A stretch of 40,223 nucleotides of DNA from an uncultured Bacteroidales bacterium (lineage in GTDB: Bacteria; Bacteroidota; Bacteroidia; Bacteroidales; Muribaculaceae): NCBI GenBank assembly GCA_902792435.1, contig CADAZN010000014.1, positions 1-40,223 of the forward strand. Direction: 5' to 3'. A program made the position numbers and the translations under genes. The notes beneath the pieces are model-generated. The model had not been told where the DNA came from. It did not search any database and worked only from the letters and a program-made list of their open reading frames with translations. This document shows, piece after piece, positions 33,534-40,223 of this stretch (positions within the stretch are counted from its first letter, which is position 1; each line of letters opens with the position of its first letter).

Positions 33534-34431
33534 CGTCATCATCATTATTATTATGAGTATTTACTCGATTTTCAATATTCCTATTGCGTGTATCCTCACG
33601 ACGCTGGTTCTCGGCACGTTGCTGCTCGTGCCTTCTGGCGGCGGCACGACTTTCGGCAGCATGGAGCTTGCTCTTGGCTTCAGATAACTGTCGATTACTA
33701 CGAAAAGCTCTCTCATATTCTGAGATCTTCGCCTTGGCAGCGTCGATGCTGATGCTGCCATGCCCTTGTGCCGCTTTGTTGCACATTGAAACGATGTTTC
33801 TTGCCAATGCATCTTTAGCTTTCTGTTCTACCGAATTGAGGGCACTCATCAGGCTGGTGCAGTTGTTGAGGGGCTCACGCTTAAAGCTGTTTGCCCTGCT
33901 GATTGCCGACCTCACGTCACTCACCGACGAGCACCTTCCGCATGACGTTGCGGCCTTAGCGGCATGGTAGTCACTCACATTTTTAACAATAGAGTTAAGC
34001 TTAGTGGCGACATCCGATCCTGTCTCTATCGTGTTGGTTGCAAGCACAACTTGTGCGTCTTCTTTTAGGGCATTGATGTGACCCTCATTCCACTCGCTAC
34101 CAGCAAAGATGCTGTCGGCATGAGTGGCGAGCACTGGCCCATAGTGGCGAGCAAGCTGCTTCTTGCTATTGATAGCCTCACGGGAATTGATGTTCTCAAG
34201 AAATTCACCATCCGCAATGTCCTGAAGCATTGTCTTGAAGGACGTTTGAGCTTTATCAAACGATGCAGCCCCGTCAATGTCCGATTCACATTGCTGTTGA
34301 ACTCGAGAGACATAAGACTCGTCAAAACGCAACTCCTGTAACTCAGGTGGCGTGCTTAGTGTCCACCAGAACACGAATCCAATCGCTAATAATGCCAAAG
34401 CGATTAATCCTATTTTTATTGCTTTGTTCAT
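33517..34431 (-). CDS. Membrane-anchored helical protein, 304 residues
   Basis: The N-terminal TM helix (MNKAIKIGLIALALLAIGFVFWW, about 5-23) looks like an uncleaved anchor. Its first codons are nearly identical in DNA to those of the secreted protein at 29080. The rest is helical, with Cys-containing motifs (CESDIDGAASFDKAQ, SCGRCSSVSDV, VSMCNKAAQGHG). The end is a basic Arg/Glu/Gln-rich stretch closing with NNNDDDDGFHF. I recognise no family. The gene overlaps the start of the coiled-coil gene that follows. Most of the protein is predicted to be extracytoplasmic. Confidence 0.72.
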   Translation of the reverse strand: MNKAIKIGLIALALLAIGFVFWWTLSTPPELQELRFDESYVSRVQQQCESDIDGAASFDKAQTSFKTMLQDIADGEFLENINSREAINSKKQLARHYGPVLATHADSIFAGSEWNEGHINALKEDAQVVLATNTIETGSDVATKLNSIVKNVSDYHAAKAATSCGRCSSVSDVRSAISRANSFKREPLNNCTSLMSALNSVEQKAKDALARNIVSMCNKAAQGHGSISIDAAKAKISEYERAFRSNRQLSEAKSKLHAAESRAAARRHEQQRAENQRREDTRNRNIENRVNTHNNNDDDDGFHF

Positions 34432-34480
34432 AAGTCATTTAAATTATAATCACAAAAAGTGTTTCATATATCATCTATGG

Positions 34481-36160
34481 TTATCCATCTCCTAATGAGC
34501 TGGCAACTTGTTTCTTATGAACCCCTTCTTGAGGTTTCTGCTGTTTCTGTTCTTGAGGTTTCTGCTGTTTCTGTTCTTGGGGTTTCTGTTGTTGCTGTCT
34601 TTGCTGCTGTTGTTGTCTTTGCTGTTGCGCTTGCTGCTGTCTTTGCTGCTGTTGTTGTTGCTGTCTTTGCTGCTGCGCTTGTTGCTGTTGTCTTTGCTGC
34701 TGCGCTTGTTGCTGTTGTCTTTGCTGTTGTTGAGCAGCAGCTTGCTGATTATTCTGTCGGGCACCTTGCTGATTAGCTCGTTCTGCAGCTTGCCCTGCTT
34801 GTTCAACACCTCTATCAGCTTGTTCAATGGCTTGGCGCACGGCTTCTTGTTGAGAAGCATTGCCTCGGTCCATTCTAGGCACGTCTTCACCATAACCTTC
34901 ATCTATGCCGGCTTCAGGATCAGCGCTTTCGCCTTCCTCTGTAATCACATCGCTTTGATTTCCTCTTTGATCGTCAATTACAGTTTCCTCAACAGGGAAG
35001 AAAGTGTCAGCCCAATAATAGCATGCACCAAATGTGATACCTGCACCAAGAATGAGCGTTATGAGTGGCCAGAGCACTTTCTTCCAAACGGGATATTCCT
35101 CGGTTTGGTAAACGGTTCTCACATTGCTCCAATCGGTTGTCGATTTAGTCACAAGCCCGGGGTCATTGACGATAACCGACATTTTCACCTCGGCACCAGC
35201 CAGCTGTGCAGGGGTGAGCTCTGCGCTATATGATCCGTTGGCATACTTCAGTGGAATTGAGCCAATTTGAGCTGTTACCTTCTGGTCGCTATAGCTGCGG
35301 TTGTTCACCTTCACAAGAAGGCTCACCTGCTGACGGAAAGGCAAGTTGTCAGGCTCCAAGATGGTGAGTGTGCCTTTGTTATATTTCACATATTGGCTGT
35401 TGACACCATTCACTGGCAGAGTTACGCTAAGAGGCTTGAAGCCAGGCTTGCTGTAGGTGACAAAAAGCTGCCCATTGGTCTCGGCTTTTCCCTGAACCTG
35501 AACACCAGCAGGCTTCATCACTATGTAGGTGCGCTTGATGGGTGTGGTCAGGGGCTGAATGCTTGCTCCTGCCTGAGGTGTCCACTGCTTGGGAACGAAG
35601 AATACATCGGCAAAGCGCATATAGTCGGCCTGACGGGGGAACTGGAACAGTGCTATCAGCTCGTCGTTGCTGGCATAGGTGCGATAGGCAAGTGCTGTGG
35701 AGCCACCGCTAATGGGCTTGATGAGCGGCATGGCAGTTTGCTGTTGTGGCATTCCGCTGGCCACAAGGCACTCCTCAACTGCTGCTGGAGTGAAGTTCTT
35801 AGCATCTACAACCTTGCGCTTGAGCAAGTTGAGCAGCGTGAGGATGGCCTCGCCATCGATGAGTTTCACATAGTTGAGCGCTATCATGGTAGTAATCATC
35901 ACATATCCGCCGCGGGTGTCGTCGGCGTTCCTGAAAAGCATGGAATAGTACACTCCGTTGTTGTCGAGGTGTATCTTGTAGCAATTGTTGGCTGTGGGGA
36001 ATAATGTCCTCATGCTGTTGCGGTAATCCTTTATAGGATTAAGCCATGCCACGGCAGCTGCATTTGCACGGTTATAGGGCTCGGGATAACAGAGCTTGTG
36101 AATGGTGTCGTTGTCAAACTGACCGTAGAAGTCAACCTTTAGATAATTATAGTTTGCCAT
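34481..36160 (-). CDS. Membrane protein with folded cytosolic region and polyQ tail (possible GTPase partner)
   Basis: 559 residues with no signal peptide. Residues 1-195 form a folded, unrecognised domain (MANYNYLKVDFYGQFDND..., with GGYVMITTMIALNYVKLIDG). Residues about 205-345 look like two or three beta-sandwich modules (YIVMKPAGVQVQGKAETNG, LTPAQLAGAEVKMSVIV). A TM helix at 363-383 is preceded by basic residues, so the folded part is cytosolic. Outside, YYWADTFFPVEETVIDDQRG matches zinc-ribbon protein C and PRMDRGNASQQEA matches protein F. A polyQ tail (about 462-525) ends in PQEQKQQK repeats. It lies 23 bp after the GTPase gene, so a GTPase-associated role is a reasonable guess. Confidence 0.78.
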   Translation of the reverse strand: MANYNYLKVDFYGQFDNDTIHKLCYPEPYNRANAAAVAWLNPIKDYRNSMRTLFPTANNCYKIHLDNNGVYYSMLFRNADDTRGGYVMITTMIALNYVKLIDGEAILTLLNLLKRKVVDAKNFTPAAVEECLVASGMPQQQTAMPLIKPISGGSTALAYRTYASNDELIALFQFPRQADYMRFADVFFVPKQWTPQAGASIQPLTTPIKRTYIVMKPAGVQVQGKAETNGQLFVTYSKPGFKPLSVTLPVNGVNSQYVKYNKGTLTILEPDNLPFRQQVSLLVKVNNRSYSDQKVTAQIGSIPLKYANGSYSAELTPAQLAGAEVKMSVIVNDPGLVTKSTTDWSNVRTVYQTEEYPVWKKVLWPLITLILGAGITFGACYYWADTFFPVEETVIDDQRGNQSDVITEEGESADPEAGIDEGYGEDVPRMDRGNASQQEAVRQAIEQADRGVEQAGQAAERANQQGARQNNQQAAAQQQQRQQQQAQQQRQQQQAQQQRQQQQQQQRQQQAQQQRQQQQQRQQQQKPQEQKQQKPQEQKQQKPQEGVHKKQVASSLGDG

Positions 36161-36183
36161 AGTATGTTATTTTTTATGTTTCT

Positions 36184-37824
36184 TTATTTTGTGAGCCAAT
36201 TGTCTTTCAGTACTGGTGTCTTATATAACAATGTGTCAATCACATCATAGACGAAGCTATCGTCATACTCACACAGCTTGCTGGCAAAGACATTTCCAAT
36301 GGAGAATGGAATCACCTGGAAATCCTTGATGCCTGAATTCACGCAGGCACTCTGCAAGTTGTTGTAGAACGCGGGCAAATAGTTTTGTACATATTGCTCG
36401 GCCTGTTCCACGAGGTCGTTGTCATTACCTATCTTGTCGCACTTGGTAACCAAGATATACACACCCGAAGATTTCTTCAGGATGTTGTTGTTCTTGACAT
36501 AGAGTGCGCAAGTGCTCAGGTAGTCTTTCATGTAGATGTTCTCCCATTGCTTGTTCTCGGCGCCATATTCCACTACAAAGAAGTGAATCTTGGGATTGCG
36601 CTTGTCGAGCAGGAAGTTCTGAACATGATTAAGAGTGATTTTGTGCTGCTCGTCAACTGCCATTCCTGCTTGACTGAAGAATATAGCACGGAAAATCTCG
36701 CCCGCAAGGTCGATGAAGGTCATCTTGTGCACCTTCTTGGTGTCCTTGGGCTCACGCACCTTGAGAATCATCTCTTGAATCTCATCAACCGAAGTACTGG
36801 GTGGCAATGAGCACAGGCGGCCTGGCTGGAACACGCCCTTGAGGCGGATCATGTAGTTGAGGCCCTGGCACAACTGTGGCTCGAGGCTATAGGCATTCTC
36901 GGCGCCGCTCAGCAGCGATCCCAGAGCACAGGTCTTGCCTGATGATGGGGTCCCCCAGAAGTAAACCTCGGTGGATTCACCTTCAAGTTGTGCTGGTGGT
37001 TGAGTGACGTCGATGGGAGGCATCTCAACATAATTTTGGATGGCAGTGGCGCGGTCTAAGCCGTACACGCTCTGCACGTCGGTCCATGAGATGATGCCGT
37101 TTTCAACGGCATTCCTAATTTCCTCAGGGGTCTTGTTATTGATGTCACCACGCATCTCGGCAACAAAAGCGTCGCGGCCAGCAGCGGCATTGATGCGTTG
37201 TTGAGCCTCATAGGCATAGTTGCCGGTGGGATGTGCCAGCAAGTAGCCACGATAAGCGTCGGTATTGCTTGCGCGGCAGGCATTCTCCCAGTCGATTTCG
37301 TCGGTGATGCTGGAGCGCATCTCATTAATCTCGGCAGTGTGGTTGCCAGGGTTGTTTCTCTCATATTCATCGAGAGCTTGCAGCGTGGGGCGTTTTTTCA
37401 CTTGAACCCACATGGGGTCGGTGAGCATCTCGCGGCACTCTTCAACGTGGGCGCCCATCAGCGGCTCATAGATGCTGAGATACTGCTGCAGGATGTCAGG
37501 GGTGCCTACCGACATCACTTCCCACCAAAAGTCTTCCTCCTCTCCAGTCAATGCTTGACGGCAAGGCTCAGCATAGATTCCATCAGGATAAGTGTTAAGG
37601 TAACGGAAGAAATCGGTAACACTGCCGTTTTCGCATGCCTGCTGCCACATCTTGTCCTGATTGCCCTGCATGGCTTTCTCAATGGCTTGTATTTTCGACT
37701 CGGCAAGATGAATGCCTTTCAGGTCTTGCAAAGTTACAAATCCGTTGTTGATATACTTGATTAATACGCTCACGGGTATTCCATGGGCTATTCCCAAAAT
37801 TTGTTCTTTTGAAGGTGTTGCCAT
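36184..37824 (-). CDS. P-loop GTPase with N-terminal TPR-like repeats
   Basis: 546 residues. The N-terminal half has four TPR-like units with the pattern 'YLxxYPxGxYxxEA' (DFFRYLNTYPDGIYAEPC at about 71, DAYRGYLLAHPTGNYAYEA at about 189, and two weaker ones between). These are flanked by two copies of a small helical motif (IKYINNGFVTLQDL at 22, AVENGIISWTDVQSV at 239). The GTPase domain follows: G1 GTPSSGKT (291-298), G3 FIDLAGE with Asp372/Gly375, and G4 LVTKCDKIG with Lys461/Asp463. These signatures place it among TRAFAC-type GTPases, like those at the centre of bacterial conflict systems. It is probably the signalling switch of the cluster. Confidence 0.85.
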   Translation of the reverse strand: MATPSKEQILGIAHGIPVSVLIKYINNGFVTLQDLKGIHLAESKIQAIEKAMQGNQDKMWQQACENGSVTDFFRYLNTYPDGIYAEPCRQALTGEEEDFWWEVMSVGTPDILQQYLSIYEPLMGAHVEECREMLTDPMWVQVKKRPTLQALDEYERNNPGNHTAEINEMRSSITDEIDWENACRASNTDAYRGYLLAHPTGNYAYEAQQRINAAAGRDAFVAEMRGDINNKTPEEIRNAVENGIISWTDVQSVYGLDRATAIQNYVEMPPIDVTQPPAQLEGESTEVYFWGTPSSGKTCALGSLLSGAENAYSLEPQLCQGLNYMIRLKGVFQPGRLCSLPPSTSVDEIQEMILKVREPKDTKKVHKMTFIDLAGEIFRAIFFSQAGMAVDEQHKITLNHVQNFLLDKRNPKIHFFVVEYGAENKQWENIYMKDYLSTCALYVKNNNILKKSSGVYILVTKCDKIGNDNDLVEQAEQYVQNYLPAFYNNLQSACVNSGIKDFQVIPFSIGNVFASKLCEYDDSFVYDVIDTLLYKTPVLKDNWLTK

Positions 37825-37869
37825 ATATATTAATGTGTATAGTTGTTTTAAATTAATACAATCGTTGTT

Positions 37870-38874
37870 TTATTTGTTTTTGTCTTGATGCTCACGCAGG
37901 CGACTACGGCGATTGCCACTTACCGATGGAGCGGTGATGATGGTAGACGCAGCATCCTTGCTCTTCTTGCGGCTATCACTTGATGTTGCCGCAGCCACGT
38001 CACGCTCGGTGAGGTAATAAGGCAACAACATGAATCCAAAGCAAATCAAGGCCGCTATAATTGATAGCACCGAGGGCATCGACATCTTGTCTAGCATATC
38101 CTGAAGCTTGGCGTTATGGCTGGCATAGGCAGGATAGGTGAATGCCTGATAATTGTTGTCGCCCTTGTAGCCATGGGCATTCTTGCTGATATTGGTATAA
38201 ATCTCAATGTTTTTCTTCACCGTCTCGTCAATGCGGTTAACGATGCCGGGCATTTCTACATTCCATACCGACATCTTGGCACCACGCTCCAAGCGCTGGA
38301 TGTTTTGCTCATTGGCGCGCTCCAGCGATTCAGGCAGCAAGGTCTTCTCCAGATTGGTGATCATGCGGTTTATCTTGCTCCTGCTATCGTCACTGCCAGG
38401 CATGCCAAAGATGCTATCATACTCGGCAGGGTTGCTTGCCCCGTGGCCAGCTTCCACGGCGTTGAGGTGCTCAAGGGTCACTTCCTTGCGCTCTTTTACA
38501 TAATCCTTGTAGGCCAAATCCAAGTCGGACGCATACTTGTGCGACTTCTCAAAGGCCTCGGTCACCTGTTTTTGGTTGTGAACAAGTTTCAAGAAGTGGG
38601 CAAATGGCATGGAGCTCAGGGCTAAAGCGGCGAGAATTATCACGCCAAATAGTATTTGTCCCGTGTTGCCTATTTTTTCCCATCTAGTAGCACGTGCTTT
38701 GCACATGAAAAACACGCAAGCTATAATCACAGCAATGAGTATCAAGGTGTAGAGCAAACCTTTCCATTTATTGCCGTCCAGCCAGTAAACTAACCCCAAA
38801 AACACTATATAGGAGTAGAATAGCAGGACAATAATGGAGATTACAGCTGCAAAGTTAAATTTTGTATTATTCAT
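37870..38874 (-). CDS. Four-TM membrane protein with large loop
   Basis: 334 residues. TM helices are predicted at about 10-30, 38-57, 73-95 and 268-290. The loop between TM3 and TM4 (about 96-265) is helical and charged, with possible coiled coil (RMITNLEKTLLPESLERANE), and probably faces outside. The C-terminal 45 residues are basic (SRKKSKDAA, RRSRLREHQDKNK), consistent with a cytosolic end. I do not recognise the family. Its place between subtilase and GTPase suggests a membrane platform or channel, but that is inference. Confidence 0.75.
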   Translation of the reverse strand: MNNTKFNFAAVISIIVLLFYSYIVFLGLVYWLDGNKWKGLLYTLILIAVIIACVFFMCKARATRWEKIGNTGQILFGVIILAALALSSMPFAHFLKLVHNQKQVTEAFEKSHKYASDLDLAYKDYVKERKEVTLEHLNAVEAGHGASNPAEYDSIFGMPGSDDSRSKINRMITNLEKTLLPESLERANEQNIQRLERGAKMSVWNVEMPGIVNRIDETVKKNIEIYTNISKNAHGYKGDNNYQAFTYPAYASHNAKLQDMLDKMSMPSVLSIIAALICFGFMLLPYYLTERDVAAATSSDSRKKSKDAASTIITAPSVSGNRRSRLREHQDKNK

Positions 38875-38923
38875 ATCAAGTATAGTTTTTTGTTATTTTA
38901 CTTTAATCCTTAATCTCCAATCA

Positions 38924-40223
38924 TTAAGATTGTTGCTTGATTTTCATTACAGCTCGGTCGGCTTGTATTGAGGGACCACTGCGAGTGCCACCAGCAGTGA
39001 CATGGCCAGTGGATGTGAGAGCCTGGAGGGCCTGAGTCACTGTGACATTCTTGTTAAGAGATTTCATCAGCGCTACGGTGCCAGTAACTATGGGAGCAGC
39101 CATGCTGGTGCCGTCATGCTCCTGGTATGTGTTGCCTGGCATTGAGCTTTTGATGTCCACACCGGGTGCAGTAACCGACACGGTGGGGCCGAAATTGGAC
39201 CAAGGGGTCATGCTGAAATTTTGGCCCACAGCACCCACATTGATGGTGTTGCTCGAGCGCAACTGTGGCTCGATGGCTGCTAGCAAGTGACTGTTGCCGG
39301 CGGCAAACACGAGGATGGTGTTCTTGGCGGCAGCTTGGCTGAACACCCAGTTCCAAACGTCCTCGGCACCCTTGAATTGGGTTTGAGCTACTTGTTGCTG
39401 AATCTCAACGGGAACGATATATCCTAATTCTACTGGATAGGCGGTGCCTATCGAAATGTTAACCACATCGGCATCGTTGCGAATGGCATACATGATGCCT
39501 CTAATCAATGACGAAGCGGTGCATTGACCGTTGTCAAACACCTGCACGGGCATGATTTTGCATTCGGGAGCAACACCTGCCACGCCTTCTTGGTTCAAGT
39601 GTGATGTGTTGCCAGCTGCAATTCCTGCAACATGGGTGCCATGACCTTGGCCAGCGCTTAGGTGGTCGTCGCAACGAAAGATGTTGTAGCTCTTGGTAAT
39701 GCGGTCTTTAAACAAGTCATGGTCGAGAGCTATGCCATCGTCAACCACGGCAATGGTGACATCAGGATTGCCCTTGGTCACATTCCAAGCTTGCCTTATT
39801 CCTGCAGCATCGATGTGCCATCCAGCAGGTAGCGACATTGTGCTAAAGCTTTGACGGGAGCTAGTGGTTGGTCCACCCTGCATCACTGTCTCATCCACTA
39901 CTCTGAATCGGGGTGAAGTGATTTTGGTGGGAAGTTCTTCCCTTATTCTGTTGCGTTCCTGAACGGGAACTTTTATCTGTATCCAGTTGGAATTTTTATC
40001 TTTACCTATTATCTGATAGTTGTCGCCAGGATAGGCGCGGTGAAAGTCCTGAGCCCACTTGTCAAAGTCGGCATTGTCATCTTCAAAAAAGATGTTCAGG
40101 CGGTCACCCATCACCTGGGGGCTGCTTGGGTCGTTAGGGTCTTGAGGACCAACGGGCGAGATGGGGTTGCCATTGTCGTCAACGAGTGGAGGGGCCACTT
40201 CGTTTCCCTCGTCCCAATCATCA
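38924..40223 (-). CDS. Subtilisin-like serine protease (S8), 5' end outside the window
   Basis: The frame is open to the right edge, giving at least 432 residues; a GTG at 40198 is in frame, but in-frame codons (DDWDEGNE) precede it, so the gene likely begins further right. A propeptide-like alpha/beta module precedes the catalytic domain (RLNIFFEDDNADFDKW to QIKVPVQERNRIREELP). The catalytic triad is complete: Asp in IAVVDDGIALDHD, His in GQGHGTHVAGIAAG, Ser in HDGTSMAAPIV. The oxyanion Asn is in VFAAGNSH. It should be an active endopeptidase. No signal peptide can be judged. As the first visible gene of the cluster it may be the effector or the activator. Confidence 0.92.
   Translation of the reverse strand, partial: DDWDEGNEVAPPLVDDNGNPISPVGPQDPNDPSSPQVMGDRLNIFFEDDNADFDKWAQDFHRAYPGDNYQIIGKDKNSNWIQIKVPVQERNRIREELPTKITSPRFRVVDETVMQGGPTTSSRQSFSTMSLPAGWHIDAAGIRQAWNVTKGNPDVTIAVVDDGIALDHDLFKDRITKSYNIFRCDDHLSAGQGHGTHVAGIAAGNTSHLNQEGVAGVAPECKIMPVQVFDNGQCTASSLIRGIMYAIRNDADVVNISIGTAYPVELGYIVPVEIQQQVAQTQFKGAEDVWNWVFSQAAAKNTILVFAAGNSHLLAAIEPQLRSSNTINVGAVGQNFSMTPWSNFGPTVSVTAPGVDIKSSMPGNTYQEHDGTSMAAPIVTGTVALMKSLNKNVTVTQALQALTSTGHVTAGGTRSGPSIQADRAVMKIKQQS

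Larger units (their letters stand above)
19610..40223 (-). other. Long co-directional zinc-ribbon/GTPase/subtilase gene cluster
   Basis: Eighteen minus-strand reading frames follow each other with gaps of 17-82 bp or overlaps, and no convincing promoter or strong terminator was found between them. They are probably one transcription unit of more than 20.6 kb whose 5' end lies beyond the right edge. Shared sequence blocks (zinc-ribbon head, TM/juxtamembrane module, MDRGNASQQEA motif, coiled-coil block, 98-bp repeat) tie the genes to one another. The gene at 19457 on the left has its own promoter. Confidence 0.75.

Noticed and set aside
34508-35233. Long plus-strand frame rich in Leu opposite the polyQ tail
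   Set aside because: It is the antisense reading of Gln-rich codons, which produces runs of Leu; the minus-strand gene is supported by domains and cluster order.
35267-36004. 245-codon plus-strand frame
   Set aside because: Opposite the folded region of the 559-residue membrane protein; no start signal or family features.
37870-38874. MotA/TolQ-type proton channel
   Set aside because: Four TM helices are present but the signature helix pattern and conserved residues are not seen, and no MotB/TolR-type partner is nearby.
1-40223. tRNA, rRNA or other structured RNA genes
   Set aside because: I saw no tRNA cloverleaf or rRNA sequence in the intergenic regions; the gaps are short and explained by promoters and hairpins.

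Overview
The window reads as a Bacteroidota chromosome, most likely order Bacteroidales. Many genes are preceded by the Bacteroidota sigma-type promoter (TTTG, 19-20 bp, TAnnTTTG), classical Shine-Dalgarno sites are mostly weak, and the proteins are family-typical: DUF4143 AAA ATPase, DUF4369/TlpA-like lipoprotein, BACON domain, FKBP clusters, and secreted proteins with Bacteroidales C-terminal tails. A finer placement such as Muribaculaceae or Prevotellaceae is only a guess.

Positions 1-9.5 kb form a rearranged accessory stretch built around comM. One intact comM (7960-9501) and two decayed comM fragments (95-198 and 2729-3650), all on the minus strand, separate short gene groups. These groups are a membrane-bound PAF-acetylhydrolase-like hydrolase with a membrane LytTR regulator, and then a DUF4143 AAA ATPase, a secreted peptidase-like protein that has lost its zinc site, and an AT-rich orphan. 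The larger comM fragment is split by a small element of about 185 bp with terminal inverted repeats.

Positions 9.6-19.5 kb are ordinary: a lipoprotein, a large secreted protein, a small secreted protein, ornithine aminotransferase, and three FKBP-type prolyl isomerases (cytoplasmic, lipoprotein, periplasmic).

Positions 19.6-40.2 kb are the main find: eighteen same-strand (minus) reading frames with gaps of at most about 80 bp or overlaps, running off the right edge. In transcription order they are a subtilisin-like protease (5' end outside the window), a four-TM protein, a P-loop GTPase with TPR-like repeats, a membrane protein with a folded cytosolic part and a polyQ tail, a membrane-anchored helical protein, and then a repeating set. 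That set holds secreted coiled-coil proteins, short TM-anchored proteins with a DUF2135/YfaP-like domain, and zinc-ribbon membrane proteins. Six proteins share an almost identical N-terminal zinc ribbon plus charged helix (CxxC-x10-CxxC), then one TM helix; beyond it most carry a different tail (beta-sandwich, MORN repeats, polyQ, NAQHQQR repeats, or almost nothing). The triplet coiled-coil / DUF2135-like / zinc-ribbon occurs twice in tandem. Pieces of genes have been exchanged inside the cluster, and one zinc-ribbon gene has even captured about 120 bp of comM in frame.

My interpretation is inference: this is an envelope-spanning, GTPase- and protease-linked conflict or surveillance system. 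In it, interchangeable zinc-ribbon adaptors would connect a common cytosolic machine to diversified extracytoplasmic sensor tails and secreted partners. I do not recognise it as a named system.
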